Positions 1 to 11,477 are shown, counted from the first letter of the stretch. The stretch is DNA of 64,000 nucleotides from Okapia johnstoni (GCA_024291935.2 CM044310.1:119050213-119114212), one strand, 5' to 3'. Numbers and translations are program-made. Notes: generated by a model from the sequence alone, not told the origin.

Positions 1-723
1 AGGGCACTGCTAACCCAGAGAGGTGGATAGAGCAAGCCTTCCCCACTGACAGACCTAATCGGGACTACAATACAGAGGAGGGAAAAATTCAGTTAGACAC
101 ATACCGAACGGTGATTATACAAGGACTTAGAAGGGGAGCCCAAAAGCCGATGGACATGTCTAAACCGGCCGCAGTAGTTCAGAAGGGAAACGAGTCACCT
201 TCTGAATTTTACGAGAGACTTTGTGAGGCCTATAGACTCTATAACCCATAGATCCAAAAGCTACGGGCTCCGAGATTGTTATCAATTCGGCATTTATCTC
301 GCAAGCATGTCCTGACATAAAACGAAAGCTTCAAAAGACCGAGGGGGTTATACCCATGTCTAGCTCTCAGCTGATTGAAATAGCGGATAAGGTGTTCTGG
401 AATAGGGACACAGAAATAGAGAAGAAATATGAGAAAAGGTATAAAGACGAGCAGAGGAGAACAGATGAGAGGTTTGCAATGCTGGCTGCTGCGCTTGGAA
501 GGTCTTATGAAGACTTTTTCCACCGCCAAAATCAAAAAAAACCCCTCTGGCTTCGAGGTCAGAACAGCCCTCCAACCGGTCCCCACGGAGGCCACGGGCT
601 CCATTACAGCCAAATCAATGCGCCCGATGCCGTGGGTTCGGTCACTGGAAGAATGAGTGCCCAGAAGGAAGGAGGGAGAATAAACCCCTCCTGGTTGCAG
701 AACTCACTAACATAGAGGCTGAA
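1..723 (+). pseudogene. ERV-A gag remnant: capsid C-terminus and nucleocapsid
   Basis: At about 165-240 the capsid major homology region is readable, with the pattern ESPSEFYERLCEAYR. The frame breaks near 243 because one base is missing compared with ERV-B (32725-32735). The capsid C-terminus and a charged Glu/Lys/Arg-rich stretch follow at about 270-470. A single zinc knuckle, C-X2-C-X4-H-X4-C, is encoded at 619-660 in the frame that runs into the TAG at 724. The segment is therefore the 3' half of a gammaretroviral gag, with matrix and p12 to the left of the window. At least two frame changes are needed to read it end to end, so it is a pseudogene. Confidence 0.85.
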
Positions 724-726
724 TAG
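724..726 (+). promoter_or_regulatory. gag-pol TAG read-through codon
   Basis: The frame carrying the zinc knuckle ends at this TAG. The same frame then continues into the protease, with an extra TGA at 757-759 before the protease core. Gammaretroviruses make Gag-Pol by suppressing a UAG at exactly this boundary, so the TAG is probably ancestral, whereas the TGA looks like decay. Suppression itself is inferred and no pseudoknot was folded. Confidence 0.6.
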
Positions 727-1347
727 GGATGCCGGGGCTCAAAGACATCAGGTCCCTGAGAGCTCATGGTAACTTTAAAAATAGGGGACCAAGATATTGA
801 CTTTATGGTGGACACCGGGGTGGAATTGTCCTTGGTAACTAAACCCGTGGTGCCACTGTCTAAAAGGACCATCGCCGTAACTGGGGTTTCGGGAGAAGAA
901 ATGGTTAAGTCGTTTTGCCAGCCCAGGAAATGTCATATGGGGGGTCACCAAGTGACTCATGAGTTCCTCTGTATCCCTGAGTGCCCAGTACCCCTGCTGG
1001 GGAGAGACTTGCTCTGCAAGCTGGGAGCACAAGTGACTTTCTTTCCTGAAGAGAGGTCCACTTTTCGAGTGGGCACAACAACCTACTTACTCTCCCTCTC
1101 TGTGCCCCCTCAAGACGAATGCAGGCTACATGAGCCCCCTGGAAATAAACAAGACCAGGCAACAGGGTTGGAGAGAAGGCTAACTCAGCTGTTCCCTGAG
1201 GTCTGGGCTGAAGATAACCTCCCTCGGCTAGCCAGACACCAAGCCCCTGTAATAATAGCACTCAAACCTGGCACCACCCCGGTGAGAAAGCGTCAATACC
1301 CAATACCCTTAGAAGCCCGAGGATTCTGCCTCACATCAATAGGCTAA
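727..1347 (+). pseudogene. ERV-A pol: aspartic protease and start of reverse transcriptase
   Basis: An open stretch from 760 encodes a retropepsin. The catalytic triplet Asp-Thr-Gly lies at about residues 17-19 from the Met at 766, in the context VDTGVELS, and the C-terminal Leu-Leu-Gly-Arg-Asp motif lies at about 995-1010. The protease would cut Gag and Gag-Pol as a dimer. After about 1130 the frame continues as the linker and first residues of reverse transcriptase. It is lost by a one-base frameshift near 1320, just before the fingers subdomain resumes at 1365 in another frame. The catalytic residues are intact, but the ORF has no usable connection to the rest of pol. Confidence 0.85.
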
Positions 1348-2570
1348 AGCAAGCAGGCATCCTGGTGGAATGTCAATCAGCCTGGAACACACCCATCTTA
1401 CCGGTAAAGAAGGAAGGAGGACAAGACTATAGGCCTGTACAAAATCTCAGACTGGTAAATAAGGCCACTGTGACTCTACACCCGACTATCCCAAACCCCT
1501 ATACCTTACTTAGTCTCCTCCCACCTAAGACAAGGATCTATACTTGCTTGGACCTCAAAGATGCCTTTTTCTGTATACGCCTAGCACCTGCATCGCAACC
1601 CATCTTTGCCTTTGAATGGGAGGACCCAATCGAAGGTAATAAGCAGCAGCTCACTTGGACCCGCCTCCCGCAAGGATTCAAAAATGCTCCAACCATCTTT
1701 GGAGAAGCCTTGGCCTCGGACCTGGAACCTTTCCAGCCTGAGACGTATGGATGTTGGCTCCTGCAATATGTAGATGACCTGTTACTGGCCGCTGAGACCT
1801 GGGAAGAATGCTGGGAAGGGGCCCAGGCGCTCCTCCAACTGCTGGCAGAAGTGGGATACCAAGTGTCGAGGAAAAAGGCACGAATCTGCAAGGAGGAGGT
1901 AAGGTATTTGGGGTTTGTCTTAAGGGAAGGCACAAGATTGCTAGATCAATCTAAAAAAGAAGTAATTCTGAGACTCCCCTCGCCTAAGACTCGGCAACAA
2001 GTCAGGGAGTTCCTAGGGGCCACTGGATTCTGCAGGATTTGGATTCCAAGGTATTCTCAAATAGCCCAACCCCTATTTGAGCTCCTGACAGGGACTGAAG
2101 AAAATCCAGTAAGTTGGACTGAGAAACAGCAAAAAGCTTTTGAGGAGCTAAGACTAGCAATCACCTTCGCTCCCGCCTTGGGATTGCCAGACCTCACCAA
2201 ACCATTCACCTTATATGTGACCGAGAAAGATAAAACAGCCATGGGGGTTTTGACTCAAACCTTGGGAACGTGGGACAGGCCGATAGCTTATCTTTCAAAG
2301 CAGCTTGATAACGTTGCCACCAGCTGGCCTAGCTGTCTGCGGGCAGTAGTCGCGGTCGCCTTACTGGTACGTGAAGCCACAAAATTAACTTTCGGCCAGG
2401 ATGAGATCGTAAAGGTCCCACATGAAGTCAACACCCTTCTTCGAGGAGATCCCCACAAATGGCTGTCCAATTCCTGGATTATTCAATACCAGGGACTGCT
2501 ATGTGAAAACCCCAACCTCCGTATCGAGCCTTGCCAGGATTTAAACCCGGCAACACTTCTCCCAACATGA
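1348..2570 (+). pseudogene. ERV-A pol: reverse transcriptase domain (long open fragment)
   Basis: The open frame from 1365 to 2570 covers about 400 residues. It contains the fingers and palm, with the first catalytic aspartate region LDLKDAFF at about 1548-1570, the conserved LPQGFKNAP segment at about 1665-1690, and the Tyr-Val-Asp-Asp active site at 1767-1778. The connection domain follows. It ends at a TGA at 2568-2570 where the related ERV-C pol (- strand near 42980) reads on, so the stop is a later mutation. All three catalytic aspartates are present. No separate host gene is implied. Confidence 0.92.
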
Positions 2571-3105
2571 GAAGGTGGACCCACTCACGATTGCAAGGAA
2601 GTCTTAGAGGAGGTCTATGCTAGCGGTCCAGACCTCCGAGACAGGCCAATTTCAAATCCTGACTGGACTCTGTATATTGATGGCACCAGCCTGGTAAAGC
2701 TAGGACAGCGAATGTCAGGCTATGCTGCAGTCATAGAGAAGACTGTTATCAAGGCCGGCTCTTACCACAGCACTGGTCAGCCCAGCAAGCTGAATTATGG
2801 GCCTTAGTCCGTGCACTGCAATTGTCAAAGGGTAAGAAGGTGAACGTCTACACCAACTCCCGGTATGCTTTTGCTACACTCCACGTACATGGGGCGCTAT
2901 ACTGGGAGAGAGGCCTTCTAACAGCCAATGGAAAGGACATTAAAAATAAAAAAGAGATTCTGACTCTGCTAGACGCTGTGTGGAATCCCACAGAGGTAGC
3001 AGTCATGCACTGCCGTGGGCACCAGAAGGAAGACACCCCACAGGCTCGAGGGAATAGGCTGGCTGACGAGACCGCCAGACGAGCAGCTGAGGACAAAAAG
3101 GAATC
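2571..3105 (+). pseudogene. ERV-A pol: RNase H domain, broken and with an active-site change
   Basis: The domain opens with Tyr-Ile-Asp-Gly-Thr-Ser at about 2670-2690, which carries the first catalytic Asp. The frame stops at a TAG near 2806 and resumes in another frame from about 2822. The codon at 2855-2857 encodes Asn in a Tyr-Thr-Asn-Ser context, while the related ERV-C copy has Asp there (Tyr-Thr-Asp-Ser). That position is a metal-binding Asp in retroviral RNase H, so this copy looks catalytically dead as well as frameshifted. The C-terminal His-containing loop (about 3010-3030) and the last Asp (about 3062) are readable. Confidence 0.8.
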
Positions 3106-4366
3106 CGGGGAAATCCCCATGAGAACTTTTGTCCTAGCTGAGCTACCCGAGCTGGCCCTAGACTCCCCAACATACACTGAGGCTCAAAACCAACTAGCTG
3201 AAGCGGAGGGAGCCACCAAGACAGAAAAAGGATGGTGGGAACTATTGGATGGTAAACTACTAGTGCCTGAAAAGGTGGCCCCCTCTCTGGTGAGCCAAGC
3301 TCACCGCATGACTCACCTGGGACATGACAGATTAGAGGAATTGATCTGAAGGTATTTTCTGGTTCCTCGCCTCTCCTCTCTATGTAGAATGGAATCCCAA
3401 AATTGCAACGCCTGCTCTCAGATTAACGCCGCTCCAGGGTGCAGACCAAAAACTCCAGGTATCCAATTAAAAGGTACTCTTCGTTTTGAACATCTGGAAG
3501 TGGACTTCACTGAGATGAAACCATATCGCCATTTTCGCTACCTGTTGGTCCTGGTATGTACATTCTCAGGATGGGTGGAGGCCTTCCCCACTCGAACTGA
3601 GAGAGCATCAAAAGTAGTTCGGAGCCTGCTTAGGGAAATAGTTCCCCGATTTGGATTCCCCACCAGCATAAGATCAGATAACGGCCCAGCCTTCATATCA
3701 GATCTGATACAAGTAAGCAAAGCCATGAATATAATATGGAAGTTACACACCGCCTACCAGCCTCAGAGCTCCGGAATGGTAGAACAAACTAACCGGACAT
3801 TAAAGGAGACACTTTCTAAATGGATTATAGAAACTGACTGTTCCTGGGTAGATTTACTTCCCATGGCCTTGCTCAAACTCAAGATGACCCCACGGTCCCA
3901 CGCCTACTCTCCCTACGAAATTGTGTATGGGAGGCCTCCTCCCATAATAAGACAGGTAACAACTGATATACTCCAGGTAGGGGGAGACGTGATATCACAG
4001 CAGATGGAACAACTAGGTAAGGTAATTAATCAAGTAACTAAGTTTGTGCAAGAAAGAATACCGTTCCCCTTGGGGGAGCAGATGCATGAGTTTATGCCAG
4101 GGGACCAGGTATGGGTGAAAGACTGGAAACATGACTCACTGGCCCCCCGATGGAAAGGTCCTTACACTGTTGTTTCAACCACCCCTACCGCAGTTCAAGT
4201 TGCAGGCATTGCCCCTTGGATCCATCACACCAGAGGGAAGAAGGCATACCATGCTGACTCGGAAGACGCCGAGTGGACCATCCAGAAGGACCCCACCGAC
4301 CCACGGGAAACCAAGATCATTCTAAAGAGGAAGAAGAAAACGAGGTCGCAGACGAGCCCTCTCTAG
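3106..4366 (+). pseudogene. ERV-A pol: integrase
   Basis: The HHCC zinc-binding N-terminal domain lies at about 3300-3425 and is cut by a TGA at 3347-3349 where ERV-B has CGA, a change expected from CpG decay. The open frame 3389-4366 then encodes the catalytic core, with the first Asp in VDFTEMK, the second in SDNGPAF, and the Glu in SSGMVE. The spacing between the last two is one residue shorter than the canonical D-X35-E, because one Gln codon present in ERV-B is missing near 3711. The C-terminal DNA-binding domain and a basic tail follow. The last bases overlap the start of the env frame, as in gammaretroviruses. Confidence 0.9.
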
Positions 4367-5804
4367 GACGGAGCTGGGTAAACGACTCCTGCTACTCGGC
4401 CTCACCAACGCAGTTCTGAACCTGACCACTGTTCCTGCACAAGACAACGTCTTCATCTCATGGGCACATTCCTACACGGACTTCCACAACTCCTCCGACT
4501 GTTGGGTATGTGGGGCTATGCCCCTGTCAGTTATGGATGGACTCCCCTGGTGGGTGTCGCCACTTCGTTATGGAGACTTTATACCACTGTGCTCCTTCTT
4601 GGAACAACAAAAGGAAACTTTCCTTTCTCTCACCAATCATAACCTTTCTTTGCTCTCCTGGTGTAAGAAAAAGCCATCAATGGGCCAGGGACATGGGGTT
4701 ACATTTAATGTGAACACTAGTCTTACGGAGGTAACAAGAGCTTATACCTCATATATGAAAAATAAAAAAGAGAAGGGCTCCCTTACAAAAGGGGGACAGG
4801 CCTCCCAGTACCTTGAGCAATACTACCAGGTCTGGGATAAATATTTCTGGATGACTCCTGAGAAAGGACAGTTGATTGCTCCTGCTACTATTTGCTGGGA
4901 ACAAAAAGCACACAAAGTTGGATTTGGAGACCGCCACCTAGACCCCCCAAAATTAAAATATGTGGGTTATTTGTCTCCTGAACAATGTAAACAAATCATA
5001 AAAGTTACCTATCACCCCAATCAGTCGGTTCAGTGGCGCGGTTCCGACTGGAAATATAATCCTGGAATCCGTTGGGTAGCCCCGAATGGGACCCAGTGGC
5101 TCAGTGGGCTTAACTTATGGCCATGGTTACCAGTTGGCTGGGTAGGGCGTTGCACACTGGGATTTGCTTTCGCCCATGGCAGTATTAAGCCTAGCCTACA
5201 CCAACCTCCAGTAAACCTGCCCTATCTGCACGCAAGATGGACAAGATCCGTGTTCCAGTGGTATGACTATCTTGCTGCCTTGTTTGTACCCTCTGTAGGG
5301 ACAACGGATATCATGATTAAGGTGGAGGCCTTAACTAATTTCACTAAACAGGCCCTCTTAGACAGTACAAAAGCCATTCAAGGCTTGAACGAAGAACAAA
5401 TTCAGATGAGGAGGGCAGTAATTCAAAATAAGATGGCATTAGACATACTCAGAGCAGCCCAGGGAAAAACTTGCACCATAATTAAAGTCGAATGTTGTGT
5501 ATACATCCCTGACCTGTCTAAAAATGTATCTACTGCCTTGGAAGGTATGCAAAATCAAGTGAAAGCCATGTCTGATAAAAACATTCCCTTTTGGACTTCA
5601 GTCATGTCCTGGGTAAAGGGAGATTGGTAGAAAACTATTGTTACTGTTGTCATAATAGTTCTAATCATACTGCTTTGTGGGCCCTGCTTCTTACAATGTC
5701 TTGTGAACTTTGTAACCCAGAGGTTGATAGCGTTCTCGCATGTGGGTGGCCAGAGGGCTAAAGTACAGTATATCTCAATGAATGATGCTCGTTTCGAAAA
5801 CTAG
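4326..5804 (+). pseudogene. ERV-A env (SU and TM), truncated by a stop before the membrane anchor
   Basis: The env frame is open from 4326 to a TAG at 5628-5630. A Lys/Arg-rich then leucine-rich segment at about 4330-4420 looks like a signal peptide, but no ATG is seen in that frame before 4518. A CXXC motif at about 4503-4514 is the SU motif that pairs with TM in gammaretroviral envelopes, and a CX6CC motif lies at about 5470-5500 in TM. SU is short for the family. The TAG at 5628 replaces a Trp codon that is intact in ERV-B, so the product would lack the hydrophobic anchor and tail that are still readable at 5631-5804. It resembles class I ERV envelopes, and I cannot name a specific one. 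Confidence 0.85.
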
Positions 5805-5811
5805 GAGCATC

Positions 5812-5823
5812 AAGAGGGGGGAA
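5812..5823 (+). promoter_or_regulatory. ERV-A polypurine tract
   Basis: This purine-only run (aagaggggggaa) lies immediately before the TG of the 3' LTR. It is the expected primer for plus-strand DNA synthesis and is identical to the tract at 35664-35675 in ERV-B. Confidence 0.85.
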
Positions 5824-6348
5824 TGAAGAAAGAATTCATGGGGCCTGGACTCCATCTTAGGCCTGTTCATGCTGATCATGCTTGGCCACCTCTCTAATGG
5901 ACTCTGAACTCTGTGCTTAGTGCCTGTGGAAATGACAATAGAAGGATAAAACCCCCTCCGACAGGGGAATCTTGAAGATTGTATCCAGGTTACTCATCAC
6001 CTAAGAGAAAACATACACTAATCCCTAATCCCCCTACCTCCAGACAGGTCATAAATTTTTTTTTGTCACCTCAGGCTTCTTGATAATTGATTGTTTGAAC
6101 ACATAACACATAAATGATGGGGTTATTGTGATTGTATTTACCTTCCCTTTGTTTATATAAGTCACAAGGAAATTGGGGTGGTGGGTTCAGACACGTACAC
6201 ATGGGGTATAAAAGATTTTCACAAATGCTGGTCGGGTCCTTGGCTAAGAGGAGACTCTGCCTTGGGCCCACCGGTGAAATAAACTGCACTTCACTATCTG
6301 CATCGTCCTTCTGAGTGAGCTGGTTTCCGGGAACGAGTGGCTATACCA
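5824..6348 (+). mobile_element. ERV-A 3' LTR
   Basis: The LTR runs from TG after the polypurine tract to CA, about 525 bp. A TATA box (ggtataaaag) is at about 6204 and a polyadenylation signal (aataaa) at about 6278. It aligns along its length with both LTRs of ERV-B. The following bases belong to the ERV-C env remnant, which is uninterrupted at about 40930 in the right arm. The 4-bp duplication on this side would be 6349-6352, but its partner is outside the window. Confidence 0.9.
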
Positions 6349-7277
6349 AGATCATGGGGTTACATATTATGTAAACACCAGTTTCACAGAAGTAACAAAA
6401 GCGGTAATCCAAAAGAGAATGATTTTGGACATGTTCACAGCTGCCCAAGGAGGGACCTGTGCTATAATTAAGGTTGAATGTTGTGTATATATTCCTGCTT
6501 TAGATGTCATGAAAAACCATGTAAAAGCAATGTGAAATGAAAACATTCCTTTCTGGACTTTGGTACTATCTTGGGTGAAGGGTGATTGGTGGAAAAGTAT
6601 ATTTACCACTGTTATGGTTACCATTGTTATAGTTTCTTTGTGGACCCTGCATTTTACAAAGTAGTATGGACTTTGTAACCCAAAGGTTGGTGTCTCCCAA
6701 ATTGGTGGTTGGAGAGCCAGGGTGCAATATATCCCTATGAATGATGCTGATAGTAGGAGTTAAGAGCGCTAAGAGTGGGAAACCAAGGAGGAAACATCAG
6801 GCTCCGACCTGAAAGCAGGACTGCATCTTGGGCGGGACTTTGGACTTTGAGCTCTCTGAGCAGTATCTATGGAAACGACACAACTCCTGGAAAGCCAGGT
6901 CCCCGGAAGGAAGAGCCCCAGGGCTCTCCGAAGCCTAAAAGAATACCCTAATTATCTGTGTAATGGAATAGAATCATACACTCTATTATGCTTGTTGGGG
7001 TATGACCACAGGCCTATTGGTAACTGTCCACTGTTAACTACCGAGGCTTAAGGCATATGGTCGCGGGTTAACTTTGATTGTATCTTTCTTTTTCCTTTAT
7101 TCAGACTAGTTTCAGGGAACCTTTATACACTTGGGGTGTATACGGCTTTCACAAAAACTGCTGGGGTCCTTGGCTGAGAGGAGACTCTGCCTTGGGCCCC
7201 CCGGTGTAATAAGCTGCACTCCACTATCTGCGTTGTTTTCTGGGTGGGTTTGTTTCCCAGAACGCGTGGCTACATCA
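6349..7277 (+). mobile_element. ERV-C remnant, left arm: collapsed env and 3' LTR
   Basis: 6353-6770 is an env fragment in which a short SU piece is joined directly to the TM ectodomain and anchor, so most of SU is deleted. It contains an internal TGA near 6533. The LTR runs from about 6783, after a decayed polypurine tract at 6771-6782, to about 7277. It is related to the ERV-A LTR, but its terminal TG is lost and its poly(A) signal reads aataag. The same arrangement appears on the - strand at 40930-40043, so this element predates the inverted duplication. The 5' part of the left copy would lie beyond ERV-A, outside the window. Confidence 0.82.
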
Positions 7278-8122
7278 CACAGACGACATTGAGAGAGTAG
7301 CCACATCTAGTGGCCTTACAGGACCAACTAGATTCCTTGGCTGAGGTGGTTTTAAGGAATAGGAGAGGGCTAGACCTACTGACAGCTGAAAAGGCAGGCC
7401 TCTGCCTCTTCTTGAATGAAGAATTCTGCTTTTATGTAAACCAATTAAGAATAGTCAAAGACATGACCCAACCGCTAAGGGAATGAACCAAGAAAAGGAG
7501 AGAGGAAGTAGCAAATTCCTGGGGTAATTGGAACAGTATCTGGAGCTGGGCATCATGGCTTCTCCCTTTAACCAGTCCTCTCTTCATGTTCTTTGTGGTG
7601 CTTTTGTTTGGCCCCTGTATTCTTAAAGATAGTACCCCATTCATCACCTCTCGAATTGAATCCATAAAGTTACAAATGTTAATAGCTCAATATAGTCCCC
7701 TAAACGATGGGGAGCTCTGAATGTCCTATCAAGCATGAGATGATGCTTTCTACAATGAGTGGTAGAAGCATCCAGAAGGAGCAATGAAGAGGAAAAGGTC
7801 TGATTTTTATGTAATCTCCTGCTCCTTTTGCCTCTGTAGCTCAGCTTGCTCTTTGCAAAGTCTTGATCACGAAGGTCTCAAAAAGTGGGGACTCCCAATA
7901 CTAGGAACTGGAATTTATCTTACTCACCTTTGTCCTGCTCTTGGCAAATGCCCTAGCCCCTGCAAACCTGAAAACTCTCTTAATCATGCCTGTCCATGCA
8001 TAAAAACTCGGTAACCCCTTTGTTTGGGGCTCATTGCCAGGAGTGTTAAGTCCTCTGGGCCCGCAGGCATAATAAACCTGAGTTCTCCACCTCTCCGAGT
8101 GTGGTGCTTGTTCTCTGCAACA
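7278..8122 (+). mobile_element. ERV-D remnant, left arm: env TM and 3' LTR
   Basis: 7278-7720 encodes a TM subunit of a second gammaretrovirus-like family, with the conserved heptad/ISD region, a CX6C-type motif and a hydrophobic anchor, broken by a TGA near 7483. An LTR of about 338 bp follows, from TG at 7785 to CA at 8122, preceded by a purine tract. It carries a late aataaa at about 8071. ERV-C has inserted into this env gene. The mirror copy is 40042-39191. Confidence 0.72.
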
Positions 8123-8257
8123 ATGGAAAGACCTTCAGCCTCCTGGTCTCTGAAGTTGGAGGTCCCCCGCCTGCAGACAGGTGGTCACAGTGCAAATCAT
8201 TTTTGCAAACCTGTGTTCCCAGGCTGCAGAGGGTAGTGAAAAAAACCTAAGTACTCA

Positions 8258-8475
8258 GGGTATCCTGTGGCTTCCAAAGTGGCACTAGTGGTAAAGAACC
8301 GCTTGGCAATACAGGAGACACCGAGAGATGTGAGTTCAATTCCTGGGTCAGGAAGATCCCCTGGAGGAGGGCATGGCGACCCAGTCCAGTATTCTTCCCT
8401 GGAGACTCCCCATTGACAGAGGAGTCAGGCGGGCTACAGTCCATGGGGAGGCAAAGAGTCGGACGTAGCACGCTA
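8258..8475 (+). repeat. Bov-tA-type SINE (left arm)
   Basis: This is a tRNA-Glu-derived ruminant SINE. It has the degenerate B-box-like stretch gagttcaattcctgggtcagg, followed by the shared Bov-A tail ending in a block resembling ggggtcgcaaagagtcggac. The mirror copy lies at 39050-38835 on the - strand. It is too diverged to be a tRNA gene. Confidence 0.8.
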
Positions 8476-9032
8476 AAGGCAAGGGGTCTTTGGGAAGAAT
8501 TCCGAGAGCAAAGCCCCTATGTGATTCCCACCAAGCATGCATTCCCCACCAACTCTCCCCCAAGGGCACAGGCAGAGGCAGTGGAGGACCACACCCATCC
8601 TAGAGAGAGCCCCTCCACAGGCAATCAGCCCAACTTCCTTTGTTTCTAGAAGTTCCCGCCCTAATCCTCAGTTCCAGAGAGGTCTCAGGTGTGCGGAGTG
8701 TGAGGCTGCAACTCAGGGCTCCTAAATGCGGCTCTTCCTCTTGTGATGTTTCAAAAACCCTCAGAATGTGTGTCAGCTAGGTCAGTAGTCCGGTCCATTA
8801 TCTCGCGTGAATTCTACTGTGACCTGCTCTCTGTAATGCTAAAAGAAAGGAGAACTCTCAGGGGTGGTCTGCAAAGGGAATGCACCAAAGGTAAGCACCA
8901 AACACAGAATGTGATTAGCATGTCAGATTAGGCTTGATTGCCGCCTGCCAATCAGGAACAGAGGAAGCCAAAAAAAGGCTCAGAAAAGGGCTGGAGAAAC
9001 AAGAACCTCTTTTCCTCTTTTCTCTGCAACAG

Positions 9033-9163
9033 TTGCAGGTGAAAGGGCTGTGTGGATGCCTTTGAAGGTATTTTCTCAACCTGTGGATTTGAGTTTGTGA
9101 CATAACATCCCCCGAGAAGACGCAGAGCAGCAGGAAGAAGAGGAGGAAATGGCAGCTTCTCGG
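9033..9163 (+). CDS. KZNF-L start exon (codes MAASR)
   Basis: A pyrimidine-rich acceptor (ctctgcaacag) ends at 9032. The exon carries an A/G-rich leader and an ATG at 9149, encodes Met-Ala-Ala-Ser-Arg, and ends at a GTAAAT donor at 9164. KRAB zinc-finger proteins very often begin with a five-residue MAAS-type exon that joins in phase 0 to the KRAB-A exon. The KRAB-A exon at 11256 starts with GGA CAG in phase 0, which fits. The right-arm mirror exon (38098-37971) and a third copy (donor at 55072) have the same structure, which supports this start over downstream ATGs. The untranslated first exon was not located in the left arm. Confidence 0.75.
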
Positions 9164-9779
9164 GTAAATGTCCTGTCCCGGGTCTGGGAATGTGTCTGCT
9201 TTTCCTCCTGAAATGCCTGGACTGAGAACCTGCAAACCTTTACTTCTCTGATTCTAAGTTTTCTCCCTGGGGGATTTGTTGTTATCGACTTCTTATTTTT
9301 TCCTTTTGTTCTTATAATAGTGAAGAGCAGCTCTTTAGACTAAGTTCTCGGTTAAATCCCAGAGCCTGTTATCCATTGTCTGTATCCCGGCTTTCTCTAG
9401 AGCATGATGAATTCTCAGCATGAATCAGTGACGTTCAGTTGTTGACTATATGCCCTTCGTGCGAGATGAGCACGGGGAGGCACTGGTACCAGAGATTCCC
9501 ACTGGGATGTGGTCCGGTGTCAGGATCATAGGGAAGGAGGGGAAATGCCGTGATGAGTTTACATGTGGATGCAGCTTCAGCTCCTTAGAACAGGAGTTAC
9601 AGATTGTCCTTCTAAACAGAGTGAACTCAGTGGTCCACAGTTCTTCAGAAAAGTTTCAGAAATAGAAACGTTGCAGAGACTGCTCTATATCGATGTGAGA
9701 CTAACTACTTAAGTGTAGTATTAGGCTACAGATCAGGGAAGGCATATATGCAGTGAAATTTGCTTACAACACAGTTTTA

Positions 9780-9985
9780 AAATATTTATTTATTTGGCTG
9801 CACCGGGTCTTCTTGTGGCCGGTAGGATCTTCAGTCATCCTTGTAGTTTTCAGATTCTTTGGTTGTGACATGTAAACTCCTAACTTGAGCTTATGGGATC
9901 TAGTTTGCTGATCAAGGAAAGAACCAGAGTTCCATGCATTGGGAGCTCAGGGTCTTAGTCACTGGATCATCACGAAGTCCCCAAA
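9780..9985 (-). repeat. CHR-2-like SINE (left arm)
   Basis: It begins with ttatttatttggctgcaccg and ends near aagtcccc, the reverse complement of the ruminant CHR-2 family with its A-rich tail at the left end. The mirror copy is at about 37140-37350 on the + strand. Confidence 0.7.
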
Positions 9986-11162
9986 CTAACACTTTTTAAT
10001 GATAGATTCAGATCATAGTTTCCATAATAGTGCCAAAATACCCATGCAGTGATAATGCATTCTTCCAGGTACGTCTTACCCCATGCCTCCTGTTCACTGG
10101 TTTAGGTGTTTCTGTGAGATTCCCATGCTCTGAATTTGTTTTTTTTGATTGGACTTGAACAAGTGTCTTAGAAAGAAAAAGTGAGGGATGTACCTCAACT
10201 ATCACAATTAATGGAGTAAATTCGCATCTTCTTAGGTTCTTTCTGCTCTGGAAAATGAACACTCACGTGTGTTCAGCAGAGATACTTGGTTTGGGGAGTA
10301 GGCGTTTTCATCCCAAGCCCAGGTCTGATAGTTTGCAGTACACTCCATGCTCACATCACAGAGTCTCATCACATTTTGTATTTTCCAAAATGTTTACAAG
10401 AATCTTATTAGTCCTAATCTATGCTGGAGTGTATTAAAATTTAAAATACAGCTCAGTGCAACTAAAGAATATCATCCTCAAACATTATGCACATTTTTAA
10501 TCCATTCAAAATTACCTGAGTTAAGTGACATGAAACTGTTTCTCTCTTACCCTTGATGAGTATAGAGCCCCATTTGAGTGTGTGTCTGTACTCAGTGGAG
10601 ATGAGTCTGAGTCGGCTCCGGGAGTTGGTGATGGACAGGGAGTCGTGGCGTGCTGTGGTCCTGTTTCTCAGGAGTCGGAAAGACCAAGCTTCCCCGACTC
10701 CTGCAGATTCATTGGATGACTGCCACTTGGAAAGGCTTTCAGACTATCCTATTAGACCTGTTAAAATCTGTAAAGCAGTTGAAGTTCTTTCCTTACTATT
10801 CTAATTCATTGCTGTTCAAAATCGTCATTCATCAAGAAGAATTTTCAACATTACTAACTCAAATAACCTTGCTAAAAAAGTGGCACTTTGGCCCCACTTC
10901 AGAACTCTTGGCTCAGAATACACTTAAAAAAAAAAATTTCCTGTTCCTTCGATAAAAAATTTATCCTATGTCACACGACTAGAACACTGAAAAATAAATA
11001 TGCTAAAGTCATTCTGATGATTTTATAATTTCTCTTTCAGATGAGAATAGTTTCTCTAATGACTTGTGGATCGTAACTCATCCTCTTTTCTACACGTTAG
11101 AAATTGGGTAGAAAATATTGCTGTGTAAAAAATATATCCTGTAATACCAGCCAAGTCGCTAA

Positions 11163-11477
<315 letters not shown>

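Larger units (their letters stand above)
1..6348 (+). mobile_element. ERV-A: class I (gammaretrovirus-like) provirus, 5' end outside the window
   Basis: The order is gag capsid/nucleocapsid, protease, reverse transcriptase, RNase H, integrase, env, polypurine tract and 3' LTR. One CCHC zinc knuckle in gag, gag and protease in the same frame separated by a TAG, and a CX6CC motif in the env TM subunit all point to a gammaretrovirus-like (class I) element. Several stops and frameshifts make it non-coding as a whole. The integrase, env and LTR are closely similar to ERV-B at 31009-36231, so the two are recent members of one family. The 3' LTR interrupts an older ERV env remnant (ERV-C) that is continuous in the right arm of the inverted duplication, so ERV-A is a nested insertion. 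The 5' LTR and the left target duplication cannot be seen. Confidence 0.93.

Noticed and set aside
8300..8360. tRNA gene candidate (box-B-like sequence)
   Set aside because: It is the tRNA-derived head of a Bov-tA SINE with no intact cloverleaf.
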